Shown here piece after piece: positions 1 through 7,535 of a stretch of DNA of 49,572 nt. How positions within the stretch are numbered: the first letter of the stretch is position 1; every line of letters starts with the position of its first letter. The DNA comes from Acidimicrobiales bacterium (GTDB lineage Bacteria > Actinomycetota > Acidimicrobiia > Acidimicrobiales > Iamiaceae), in assembly GCA_035630295.1 (NCBI GenBank), contig DASQKY010000025.1, positions 1 through 49,572 on the forward strand, in the 5' to 3' direction. Under the pieces are notes generated by a model. It saw nothing but the letters and a program-made list of their open reading frames with translations. It ran no database searches and had not been told where the DNA came from. A program made the position numbers and the translations under genes.

Positions 1-95
1 CTGAGCGGCGTGCCCACGGGGCGCCGCTTCGCGTACCAGATGATGGAGGCGGTCATCAACGCGGAGACGATGAGGGACCCCACGAATGCGACCAC
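1..95 (-). CDS. Small membrane protein, N-terminal fragment (runs off window)
   Basis: A GTG start at 95 follows a perfect AAGGAGGT at 99-106 on the minus strand. The first 31 residues begin VAFVGSLIVSALMTAS and contain one hydrophobic segment ending in a basic KRR, as in a membrane anchor. The rest lies outside the window, so the family cannot be named. It is divergent from the cytochrome c gene at 277, and a link to the same electron-transfer system is only inferred from position. A TACGGT hexamer at 126-131 could be its -10 box, giving a leader of about 24 nt. The spacing between the Shine-Dalgarno and the GTG is short (about 4 nt). Confidence 0.5.
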   Translation of the reverse strand, partial: MVAFVGSLIVSALMTASIIWYAKRRPVGTPL

Positions 96-262
96 ACCAC
101 CTCCTTCGTGATTTCGCTAACAATGACCGTACCGGGACCGGCGAGGAATCGCGCGTCGGCCCGATCCGGTCTAGCACGCACGTTCTGACGGGAGCACATC
201 AGACGCCGGGCGACGACGGGCGGCCGACTGCCCCGGTTTGTCCGCCCGTTCCGAGCGCGACA

Positions 263-268
263 TAGAGT
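263..268 (+). promoter_or_regulatory. -10 box (TAGAGT) for cytochrome c gene
   Basis: The hexamer ends 8 nt before the GTG at 277, so transcription would start at or next to the start codon (leaderless). There is no Shine-Dalgarno sequence. Confidence 0.5.
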
Positions 269-276
269 CACCGGCC

Positions 277-1068
277 GTGACCGAGATCCCCGAGCACCTG
301 CTCCGGCGCTCGAAGGAACGGCGGGCCGCGCTCGGGCTCCCGGGCGGCGAGGGCGGCGACGCCGCGCCGCCTCCGGCCGGCGAGGGCGAGAGCGGCGGCG
401 AGGTCACCCCGACCGAGACCGCACCGGTCGCCGCCCGTGCCGCGACACCGGAGCCCGCCGCCCCTCCGCCGCCTCCTCCGCCACCGCCGCCCTACGTGCA
501 GGCGGCCCGCGATCGCCGCCGCATCCCCTACTGGGCGATGCCGGTGATCGCGCTCCTGCCCATCTGGGCGATCATGTACTACAACGCGGTCCAGGTCCCG
601 CCCGTGAACGACGACCTGCTGGCCGAGGGCGAAGAGGTCTACTCCGCCTGCCAGAGCTGCCACGGCCCCACGGGTGCCGGTGTCACCGGTCCGCAGCTCA
701 GCGAGGGCGAGGTCCTGCTGACGTTCCCCGATCCCAAGGCGATGATGCAGTGGATCCACCTCGGGGCCAACGACTGGACCGGCAGCAGCAGCCCGAGCGA
801 CTACGGCGACCCCGACCGCCCGGGCGGACCGCACAACACCGGCGAGTTCGGGCAGGTGATGCCGGGCTTCGACCTGTCGGCCGAGGAGCTCGCGGCGGTC
901 ACGCGGTACGTCCGGGAGACCCTCTCGGGTGCGCCCGACGAGACCGAGATCGTCACCGAGGAGCTCGCCACCGAGGCCATGGAAGAGGCCGACGAGGGCG
1001 AGATCATCTACAAGAACGCCGAGCCCGACCCCGAACGGGTCGAGGCCGCCACCGCCGAGGGCGGCTAA
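277..1068 (+). CDS. Membrane-anchored c-type cytochrome
   Basis: A protein of 263 residues. It has a short cytoplasmic N-terminus, a Pro-rich stretch with a run of ten prolines (around residues 60-75), one transmembrane segment (IPYWAMPVIALLPIWAIMYY, about 84-103) and an external cytochrome c domain. The heme-binding motif CQSCH is at residues 125-129 and the likely distal ligand is M195 in VMPGF. It probably carries electrons at the outer face of the membrane in a quinol-dependent chain. The start GTG at 277 is preferred over the TTG at 238 because a TAGAGT -10 box lies 8 nt upstream and the family usually begins near TEIPEHLL. The acidic C-terminal tail has no clear function. Which complex it serves is not shown by the window. 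Confidence 0.85.
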   Translation: MTEIPEHLLRRSKERRAALGLPGGEGGDAAPPPAGEGESGGEVTPTETAPVAARAATPEPAAPPPPPPPPPPYVQAARDRRRIPYWAMPVIALLPIWAIMYYNAVQVPPVNDDLLAEGEEVYSACQSCHGPTGAGVTGPQLSEGEVLLTFPDPKAMMQWIHLGANDWTGSSSPSDYGDPDRPGGPHNTGEFGQVMPGFDLSAEELAAVTRYVRETLSGAPDETEIVTEELATEAMEEADEGEIIYKNAEPDPERVEAATAEGG

Positions 1069-1078
1069 CGATCATCCC

Positions 1079-1084
1079 TACACT
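1079..1084 (+). promoter_or_regulatory. -10 box (TACACT) for geranylgeranyl reductase gene
   Basis: It lies in the 22-nt gap after the cytochrome gene and ends 6 nt before the GTG at 1091, which indicates a leaderless transcript of its own. Confidence 0.5.
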
Positions 1085-1090
1085 GACGAG

Positions 1091-2347
1091 GTGAGCACCG
1101 ACCGCCATGACGTGCTCGTCGTCGGTGGCGGGCCGGCGGGTGCGGCGACGGCCTTCTGGCTGGCCGAGGCGGGCCACGACGTGGTGATCGTGGAGAAGAA
1201 GCGGTTCCCGCGCGAGAAGACCTGCGGCGACGGCCTCACGCCGCGAGCGGTCAAGCAGCTCACCGACATGGGCCTGGCCGGGCGGCTCGACGGCTACCAC
1301 CGCTACGACGGACTGCGGGCGGTCGCGCACGGCATCACCCTCGAGCTCCGGTGGCCCGAGCACCCCGACTTCCCGAGCCATGGGTTCGTGGTGCGCCGAC
1401 GCGACCTCGACGAGATGGTCGCCGACCGGGCGGTCAAGGCCGGGGCCCGCATCGAGCAGGGCACCGAGGCGATCCGCCCGGTGCTGCACGACGGCCTCGT
1501 CCGCGGCGCGGTGGTCGAGGACAAGGAATCGGGCGCCACCCGGGAGGTGTCGGCCCGCTACGTCGTCGTGGCCGACGGGTCGCTCTCGCGGTTCGGTCGC
1601 GCGCTCGGCACCGCCCGCAACCGGACCTACCCCCAGGGCATGGCGATCCGGGGCTACTTCGAGAGCCCGATGCACGACGATCCGTGGATCGAGAGCGCGC
1701 TCGACGTGCGCGACCGCAACGGCGCCAGCCTGCCCGGCTACGGCTGGATCTTCCCGGTCGGCAACGGCACGATCAACGTGGGCATCGGCCTGCTGTCGAC
1801 CTTCCGGGACTGGAAGAGCATCAACACCACGCACCTCATGCGCGAGTTCGCCGCCACCCTGCCCGCGCACTGGCAGATCGACCCCGAGTCGCCGATCGCC
1901 CCGCCCACCGGCGGGCGCCTGCCCATGGGCGGGTCGATCAACCCGAAGGTCGGGCCCACGTGGATCGTCGTCGGCGACGCGGCGGGGTCCATCAACCCGT
2001 TCAACGGCGAGGGCATCGACTACGCGTACGAGACCGGCCGCACCGTGGCCGGCCTGCTGGACGAGGCCCTGGGCACGGGCGACGGCATGGCCCTGCAGCG
2101 CTACCCGTCGATCATCGCCGAGGAGTACGGCCTGTACTTCCGGGTGGCCCGCCTGTTCAGCGTGGTCATCGGCAACCCGGCGGTGATGCGCGAGCTCACC
2201 CGGGTGGGCATGCAGAGCCGCAGCCTCATGGAGTGGGTGCTGCGGATCATGGCCAACCTGCTGCGCGACGACGAGGTGGGACCGGCCGAGGCCGCCTACC
2301 GGGCCGCCGCCGCCCTGGTCCGCATGGTCCCCGAGCCCGCGGCCTGA
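1091..2347 (+). CDS. Geranylgeranyl reductase family FAD-dependent oxidoreductase
   Basis: A flavoprotein of 418 residues. The FAD-binding dinucleotide motif GGGPAG is at residues 12-17, the family motif CGDGLTPRA at 45-53, and the second FAD motif GDAAGSINPFNGEG near 294. This family reduces isoprenoid double bonds. In actinobacteria the best-known member (MenJ) saturates one unit of the menaquinone side chain, and the adjacent cytochrome c fits a respiratory role. Archaeal-type lipid or chlorophyll side-chain reduction are other activities in the family. The GTG at 1091 gives the expected N-terminus directly before the FAD motif; an upstream extension of the frame would overlap the cytochrome gene. 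It is convergent with lgt. Confidence 0.85.
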   Translation: MSTDRHDVLVVGGGPAGAATAFWLAEAGHDVVIVEKKRFPREKTCGDGLTPRAVKQLTDMGLAGRLDGYHRYDGLRAVAHGITLELRWPEHPDFPSHGFVVRRRDLDEMVADRAVKAGARIEQGTEAIRPVLHDGLVRGAVVEDKESGATREVSARYVVVADGSLSRFGRALGTARNRTYPQGMAIRGYFESPMHDDPWIESALDVRDRNGASLPGYGWIFPVGNGTINVGIGLLSTFRDWKSINTTHLMREFAATLPAHWQIDPESPIAPPTGGRLPMGGSINPKVGPTWIVVGDAAGSINPFNGEGIDYAYETGRTVAGLLDEALGTGDGMALQRYPSIIAEEYGLYFRVARLFSVVIGNPAVMRELTRVGMQSRSLMEWVLRIMANLLRDDEVGPAEAAYRAAAALVRMVPEPAA

Positions 2348-2383
2348 CCGCCGGGCCTTTTCGCCTCGGCCCCGGGCCGGCGG
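2348..2383. terminator. Hairpin between convergent genes
   Basis: The arms CCGCCGGGCC (2348-2357) and GGGCCGGCGG (2374-2383) pair with one mismatch around a 16-nt loop containing TTTT. It lies right after the reductase stop and beside the lgt stop, and could end transcripts from both sides. Confidence 0.45.
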
Positions 2384-2391
2384 GGTGGCGC

Positions 2392-3459
2392 CTACCGGGC
2401 GCCGGGGCCCTCGTCCGCGGCCGGATCGTCCCGGCCCGGCTCGCCCACCCCGGCGGGCTGGCCCGCGGGAGCGGGTCCCCCACCGTCGACCGGTCCGTCG
2501 TCGACCGACCCGTCGACGGTCGCCCCGTCCCGGTCGGCCGACGGCCCGTCCCGGTCGGCCAGCAGCGCCCCCTCCCCACCAGCGGGCGACGCCCCCTCGG
2601 CGGCCAGCAGGGCCGGGGTGGCGGCCCGCACCTTGGTCAGGACGTAGATGCCGATGGGCACCATGGCCAGGCACATCCACTGGGCCCCGGTCATGCCGGC
2701 CACCCGCTCGTCGTTGACCCGCAGGGTGTCCCAGGTGAAGCGCTGCACGGCGTAGCCCACCAGGAACAGGCCGGCCACCGTGCCCGGCGCGGCCCGGCGC
2801 CGGCGGAGCACCCACCACAGCAGGCCCAGCAGCAGGAACAGCGAGACGCACTCGTAGAGGGCCGGGTTGTGGAACGTGGTCCCCTCCACCACCGGGCGGG
2901 CATCGGCGCCCAGGCCCAGGGCCTGCTCCCGCAGCGGCTGCTCGCCGTCGGGCAGGGCGATGGCCCCCTCCCAGCGGGTGGCCAGGGGGAAGTCGGTGGC
3001 CGAGCCGAAGTGCTCGCCCACGGCCAGGCACCCCAGGCGCCCGAAGGCCGCCCCGATGACCACCGACACCGCGTAGCCGTCGATGAGCTGCCAGCGCTGG
3101 AGCCGGGTCCAGCGCAGGAAGGTGGGCAGGCCCACGGCGATGGCGGCCAGGAACCCGCCGGCGAACTGCAGGCCGCCCTCCCACACCGCGATCACGTCGA
3201 TCGGGTTGTCGATCTGGTCCAGGTGGGTCAGGACCCACGTGATCCGGGACCCGACCACGCCGGCGATGACCATGCGGGTGCCGATGCTGTAGGCGGTGTC
3301 GCGGCTCACGCCGTAGCGCTCCCCGTACGAGGCCCCGAACCAGACCCCCAGCACCATGCCCAGGGCCACCATCAGCCCGAAGACCCGCAGCGGGAACGGG
3401 CCGATCTCGATGACCGGGATGGTCTTGTAGGGGATGGCGGCCAAGAGCGAGGTCAGCAC
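2392..3459 (-). CDS. lgt: Prolipoprotein diacylglyceryl transferase
   Basis: A polytopic membrane enzyme of 355 residues that transfers diacylglycerol from phosphatidylglycerol to the lipobox cysteine of prolipoproteins. Visible family marks are the IPYKTIPVIEIGPFPLRVFG start, GGLQFAGG, the signature GRLGCLAVGEHFG, and PALYECVSLFLLL before the last segments. The histidine found in the E. coli motif FHGG is replaced here (FAGG); other actinobacterial Lgt proteins also vary at this site. About 80 residues at the C-terminus form an acidic, Pro/Gly-rich tail beyond the usual length of the enzyme. The GTG at 3459 is chosen because upstream codons would run into zwf. Two lipoproteins in this window (21770 and 30823) are possible clients. 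Confidence 0.9.
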   Translation of the reverse strand: MLTSLLAAIPYKTIPVIEIGPFPLRVFGLMVALGMVLGVWFGASYGERYGVSRDTAYSIGTRMVIAGVVGSRITWVLTHLDQIDNPIDVIAVWEGGLQFAGGFLAAIAVGLPTFLRWTRLQRWQLIDGYAVSVVIGAAFGRLGCLAVGEHFGSATDFPLATRWEGAIALPDGEQPLREQALGLGADARPVVEGTTFHNPALYECVSLFLLLGLLWWVLRRRRAAPGTVAGLFLVGYAVQRFTWDTLRVNDERVAGMTGAQWMCLAMVPIGIYVLTKVRAATPALLAAEGASPAGGEGALLADRDGPSADRDGATVDGSVDDGPVDGGGPAPAGQPAGVGEPGRDDPAADEGPGAR

Positions 3460-3493
3460 GGCGACATGATCGCATGCCGCCCTGGCCCGGACG

Positions 3494-4885
3494 TCACAGC
3501 GGCGGTATCCAGCCCCCGGCGCCGGCGGCCAGGGCGTCGGCCTCGGCCGGGCCCAGGGTGCCCTCCCGGTAGAGCACCGTCTCGGGCGGGTCGTCGATGA
3601 CCCGCTCCACGATGCGCCACTGCTCGTCCAGGCTGTCGGCCCGGCCGAAGCGACGCCGGTCGCCCTCCAGGGCGTCGTCGATGAGGCGCTCGTAGGCCTC
3701 GGCCCGGTGGCCCAGGGCCGCCTCGTAGTCGACGTCGAGCTGGATGGGCTGGGTGACCAGGCGGTCACCGGGCGCCTTGGCCAGCAGGTGCAGGGTCACC
3801 CCGTCGCTGTGGCCCAGGCGGAAGCGCAGGAAGCTGGGGTCGGGGCCCGGCTTGTCGTCGTCGGTGAACAGCAACCGGGGCGGGTCGGTGAAGCGGATGA
3901 TGGCCTCGGTGGCCGTGGCCCCCAGCGCCTTGCCGGTGCGGATCAGCCAGGGCACGCCCGACCACCGCCACGAGTCGATCTCGAAGCGCATGGCCACGTA
4001 GGTCTCGACGTCCGAGCCGGCCTGCACCCCGTCCTCGTCCGGGTAGCCCCGGTACTGGCCCCGCACCACCTGGGCCGGGTCGACGGGGCGGATCTGGCGG
4101 AACAGCCGGACCTTCTCGTCGGACAGGGCATCGGCGTCGGCGGCCACCGGCGGCTCCATGGCCAGCAGGGCCACGATCTGCAGCAGGTGGTTCTGCACCA
4201 CGTCGCGCAGGGCGCCCACGCTCTCGTAGAACTTGCCCCGCGACCCCACGCCGAAGTCCTCGGCCATGGTGATCTGCACGCTGGAGATGAAGCTGCGGTT
4301 CCACAGCGGCTCCAGCAGCGAGTTGGCGAAGCGGAACACCAGCAGGTTCTCGACCCCCTCCTTCCCCAGGAAGTGGTCGATGCGGTACACGGCCCGCTCC
4401 GGGAAGGCCCGGTGCAGGCAGTCGTTCAGCTCCTGGGCCGAGGCCCGGTCGCGGCCGAACGGCTTCTCCACCACCACCCGGCCGTTCTGGTGGAGCCCCA
4501 CCCGGTGCAGCCCGTCGATCACGTCGTCGAACAGCGCCGGCGGGATGGCCAGGAAGAACAGGGGCCGCTCGACCCCGGCGGCCCGGACCCGCTCGGCCAG
4601 GCCGTCGAAGGTGGCGGCCTCGCGGTAGTCGCCGGCCATGTAGCTCAGGTGGCCGCACAGCCGGTCCAGCACCTCGGAGTCGACGTCGTCCTCCTTGGCC
4701 CCGATGCTCTCCCGGGCCCGGGCCCGCAGGTCGTCGTCGGACCACGACGAGGTCGACACCCCGATCACCGGGCCCAGCCGCCCGCTGGCCTCGAGGTTGT
4801 AGAGGGCCGGGAACAGCTTCTTGGCCGCCAGGTCGCCGGTGGCCCCGAACAGCACCAGCCCGTCGCACCGCTCCGAGTCAGCCAC
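3494..4885 (-). CDS. zwf: Glucose-6-phosphate 1-dehydrogenase
   Basis: A protein of 463 residues that oxidises glucose 6-phosphate to 6-phosphogluconolactone with NADP+. It has the nucleotide-binding [10 protein letters not shown] at residues 14-23, the substrate and catalytic motif RIDHFLGKE at 167-175 (with the catalytic His), and EKPFGRD near 139. It starts with GTG at 4885, only 9 nt after the gnd stop, so gnd and zwf are almost certainly cotranscribed and together form the oxidative pentose-phosphate branch. The order pgi-gnd-zwf-lgt on the minus strand has short gaps throughout. Confidence 0.95.
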   Translation of the reverse strand: MADSERCDGLVLFGATGDLAAKKLFPALYNLEASGRLGPVIGVSTSSWSDDDLRARARESIGAKEDDVDSEVLDRLCGHLSYMAGDYREAATFDGLAERVRAAGVERPLFFLAIPPALFDDVIDGLHRVGLHQNGRVVVEKPFGRDRASAQELNDCLHRAFPERAVYRIDHFLGKEGVENLLVFRFANSLLEPLWNRSFISSVQITMAEDFGVGSRGKFYESVGALRDVVQNHLLQIVALLAMEPPVAADADALSDEKVRLFRQIRPVDPAQVVRGQYRGYPDEDGVQAGSDVETYVAMRFEIDSWRWSGVPWLIRTGKALGATATEAIIRFTDPPRLLFTDDDKPGPDPSFLRFRLGHSDGVTLHLLAKAPGDRLVTQPIQLDVDYEAALGHRAEAYERLIDDALEGDRRRFGRADSLDEQWRIVERVIDDPPETVLYREGTLGPAEADALAAGAGGWIPPL

Positions 4886-4894
4886 GCCCGGCCC

Positions 4895-5836
4895 TCACAC
4901 CTGGTCCGGCGACGGCGGGGCCTGCCCGTGGCCCACCGGGTCGACCGGCTCCTTGGGCTCCAGCCGGCCCATGGCGTGGCCGCCGAACTGGTTGCGCAGG
5001 GCGGCGATGGCCCGCATCTCCACGTCCGTCTCGTCCTGGGACGTGAACCGGGCGAAGAGGGCGGAGGAGATCACCGGGGCGGCCACGCCCAGGCGGACCG
5101 CCTCCTCGACGGTCCAGCGCCCCTCCCCCGAGTCGGCCGCCTTGGGGGCGATGTCGGCCAGGCCGGGGCTCTCCTCCAAGGCCTTCACCAGCAGGTCCAG
5201 CAGCCAGGAGCGCACCACCGAGCCGTGCTGCCACGAGGCCAGGCCGGCCTGGACGTCAATGCCCAGCTCGCTGGCCTCGAGGATGGCGTAGCCCTCGGCG
5301 AAGGCCTGCATCATCCCGTACTCGACGCCGTTGTGGACCATCTTGGTGAAGTGGCCGGCCCCGGCCGGGCCCACGTGGGCCAGGCCCCGGCCCTCGCCGG
5401 GCGACAGGGCCTCCAGCGCCGGCCACACCCGGCCCACGTGCTCGTCGGCCCCCCCGACCATGAGGGCGTAGCCGTTGTCCAGGCCCCACACCCCGCCGCT
5501 GGTGCCGGCGTCGACCCAGCCGATGCCGGCCTCGGCCAGCAGCCCGGCCCGGCGGATGGAGTCGCGGAAGTTGGAGTTGCCCCCGTCCACCACCACGTCG
5601 CCCTCGGCCAGCAACCCGGCCAGCTCGGTGATGGTCCCCTCGGTGGCCGGGCCGGCCGGCACCATGGACCACGCCACCCGGGGCCCCTCGCCCAGGGCCT
5701 CGACCAGGGCCGGCAGCGAGTCGACGTCGCGCCCCCCGCCGGAGCGGGCGTAGCCCACCACCTCGTGCCCGGCGCGCCGCAGGCGCTCCGCCATGTTGCC
5801 GCCCATGCGGCCCAGTCCGATCATGCCCAGCCGCAT
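4895..5836 (-). CDS. gnd: 6-phosphogluconate dehydrogenase, short (decarboxylating) form
   Basis: At 313 residues this is the short form of the enzyme (related to GndA/YqeC-type), not the 470-residue dimeric form. The NAD(P) motif GLGRMGGNM is at residues 7-15, followed by the substrate-binding DAGTSGGVWG and a lysine-containing HFTKMVHNGVEYG segment. It converts 6-phosphogluconate to ribulose 5-phosphate and CO2. The short class is often NAD-preferring, but cofactor choice cannot be read safely here. A GAGGAGG lies 7 nt before the ATG. The pgi stop is 18 nt upstream and zwf starts 9 nt downstream. Confidence 0.93.
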   Translation of the reverse strand: MRLGMIGLGRMGGNMAERLRRAGHEVVGYARSGGGRDVDSLPALVEALGEGPRVAWSMVPAGPATEGTITELAGLLAEGDVVVDGGNSNFRDSIRRAGLLAEAGIGWVDAGTSGGVWGLDNGYALMVGGADEHVGRVWPALEALSPGEGRGLAHVGPAGAGHFTKMVHNGVEYGMMQAFAEGYAILEASELGIDVQAGLASWQHGSVVRSWLLDLLVKALEESPGLADIAPKAADSGEGRWTVEEAVRLGVAAPVISSALFARFTSQDETDVEMRAIAALRNQFGGHAMGRLEPKEPVDPVGHGQAPPSPDQV

Positions 5837-5854
5837 GGGGCGGCCTCCTCGTCG

Positions 5855-7378
5855 CTAGCGGGTGACCTCGACCAGGTCGTCGAGGGTGACGCGGGCGGCC
5901 CGGAGGCCGTGGGCCCGCAGGGTCAGCAGGTCGCCCTCGGCCTGGGCGTGCTTCAGGGCCGAGAAGCCGAAGGGCCGGCCGGGGATGGCCACGTCCACCG
6001 GGTCGTCCCCCACCACCTGCAGGAACACCCCCGACGGCGGCCCCCCCTTGTGGAGTTGGCCGGTCGAGTGCAGGAAGCGGGGGCCGAGGCCGACGGTGGT
6101 GGCCACCCGGTAGCGGTCGCGGATGGCGGTGCGGGCGTCCTCCAGCACGTCCACCACCCCGGACTCGGGGTCGACGTAGGCCTGGATGGCCACGTAGTCA
6201 CCGGGGCCGACCCGGTCGAGCAGCCCGGCCAGCGGCTCGGCCTCGACCACCGAGGGGCCCTGGTCGAGGACCCGGGCCGTGGCCTCCTTGGCCTCGGCCA
6301 CGTTGGGCTGGTCGAAGGGGTTGATGCCCAGGGCCGCCCCGCACAGGGCGGTGGCCACCTCCCACACCAGCACCAGGGCCCCGAGCCCGGCCGGGCCCTC
6401 CGACGGGAGCTCCACCACCGGGTGGCCGGCGGCGGCCAGGGGGGCCAGGCCGTGGTGCTCGCCGATGCCCACGAACAGGCGATCGTCGCCGTAGACCTCG
6501 GGCGGGCCCAGGCGCTCGCCGGCGATGGGGACGACCCCGGTGCCGTGCTTGCCCGTCGACTCGGCCAGGAGCTGCTCCAGCCACAGACCGATGGTGTCTA
6601 TCTCCCCGTCGACCACCAGGGTCACCTTGTCGCGCCCGGCCCGCACCGCCCCGGCCAGGGCCGCGGCCAGACGCAGGCCCGGGTTCTCGGCCGGGTCGGG
6701 CGACCTCAGGGCCGGGGCGACGGCCGCGGCCGAGGCCAGGAGGCCCTCCCAGTCGACCCCGGCGGCGGCCGCCGGCACCAGCCCGAAGTAGGACAGGGCC
6801 GAGTAGCGGCCCCCTATGTCGGGCGGGTTCTCGAACAGGGCCCGGAACCGGCGGGCCGTGGCCTCCTCGGCCAGGGGCGTGTCGGGGTCGGTGACCACCA
6901 CGACGTGGCTGGGATCACCGGTGTGCTCCAGCACCGAGGCCAGGTGGCTGCGGGTCTCGATGGTGGTCCCGGACTTGGAGGAGGCCACGAACAGCGCCTC
7001 CGGGGCCGGGCACTCGTGGAAGACGCGCTGCACGGCGGCGGGGTCGGTGGTGTCCAGCACCCGCAGGGCGGGCCGGCCTGGCTGCGGCGGGAACGACCGG
7101 GCCAGCACCTCGGGGAACAGGCTGGAGCCGCCCATGCCCATGACCACCACGTGGCGGAACCCCTCGGCGGCCACCGCGTCGCCGAAGACCTGGAGCCGCT
7201 CGGCCTGGGAGGCCATGGCCCCGGCCACCTCCAGCCAGCCCAGGCGGTCGGCCACCTCGGTGGGGTCGTCCTGCCAGAGGGTGTGGTCGCCGGACCACAG
7301 GCGCCCCACCGCGCCCCGCGCCGCCAGGTCGTCGAGCGCGGCGGCGACCGTGTCGCCGATGGGACCCAGCTCGTCCAT
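5855..7378 (-). CDS. pgi: Glucose-6-phosphate isomerase (tal-pgi fusion type, free-standing)
   Basis: A protein of 507 residues. It has a SIS-fold phosphosugar site with GMGGSS at residues 81-86, SSKSGTTIET at 133-142, and the late motif INPFDQPNVAEAK. The sequence resembles the isomerase half of bifunctional transaldolase-isomerase proteins rather than the classical enzyme. No transaldolase domain or gene is attached or adjacent. It interconverts glucose 6-phosphate and fructose 6-phosphate and feeds zwf and gnd directly downstream. The start at 7378 has a GGAGG site 7 nt upstream. The 157-nt upstream gap contains an inverted repeat at 7481-7525. Confidence 0.88.
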   Translation of the reverse strand: MDELGPIGDTVAAALDDLAARGAVGRLWSGDHTLWQDDPTEVADRLGWLEVAGAMASQAERLQVFGDAVAAEGFRHVVVMGMGGSSLFPEVLARSFPPQPGRPALRVLDTTDPAAVQRVFHECPAPEALFVASSKSGTTIETRSHLASVLEHTGDPSHVVVVTDPDTPLAEEATARRFRALFENPPDIGGRYSALSYFGLVPAAAAGVDWEGLLASAAAVAPALRSPDPAENPGLRLAAALAGAVRAGRDKVTLVVDGEIDTIGLWLEQLLAESTGKHGTGVVPIAGERLGPPEVYGDDRLFVGIGEHHGLAPLAAAGHPVVELPSEGPAGLGALVLVWEVATALCGAALGINPFDQPNVAEAKEATARVLDQGPSVVEAEPLAGLLDRVGPGDYVAIQAYVDPESGVVDVLEDARTAIRDRYRVATTVGLGPRFLHSTGQLHKGGPPSGVFLQVVGDDPVDVAIPGRPFGFSALKHAQAEGDLLTLRAHGLRAARVTLDDLVEVTR

Positions 7379-7480
7379 CTCCCGACCTCCGGTCCGCCGG
7401 GTCGCTCCCGGCTCACCCCGCCAGTGCTAGCAGACCAGCCGACCCCTGTGACCGGGGGCGGCTCCCTCACCCCTCCGCCG

Positions 7481-7525
7481 ACCGGGCATGAAAGCACCGG
7501 GATGTCGGGCTCTTTCGTGCCGGGT
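7481..7525. repeat. Imperfect 14-bp inverted repeat upstream of pgi
   Basis: The left arm ACCGGGCATGAAAG (7481-7494) and right arm CTTTCGTGCCGGGT (7512-7525) match at 12 of 14 positions around a 17-bp spacer. It lies between the EAL gene stop and the pgi start. It could be an operator for pgi-gnd-zwf or part of a terminator; neither is shown. Confidence 0.35.
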
Positions 7526-7535
7526 TCCGGGGGGG

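Noticed and set aside
3116-3181. Lgt as an inactive paralogue because the FHGG histidine is missing
   Set aside because: Other actinobacterial Lgt proteins also lack that histidine, and the remaining signature (GRLGCLAVGEHFG) is intact.
1004-3475. Very long minus-strand frame over the reductase and lgt region
   Set aside because: It is Arg/Gly/Pro/His-rich with no family motif and opposes two clear genes. Long empty frames are common at this GC content.
2392-3768. A 458-residue reading of lgt extending into zwf
   Set aside because: The extra 100 N-terminal residues are the zwf gene read in another frame. The Lgt family start lies at the GTG at 3459.
7426-7432. CIRCE-like heat-shock element (TAGCACT) upstream of pgi
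   Set aside because: Only one half resembles the element; the inverted GAGTGCTAA partner at the right distance is missing.
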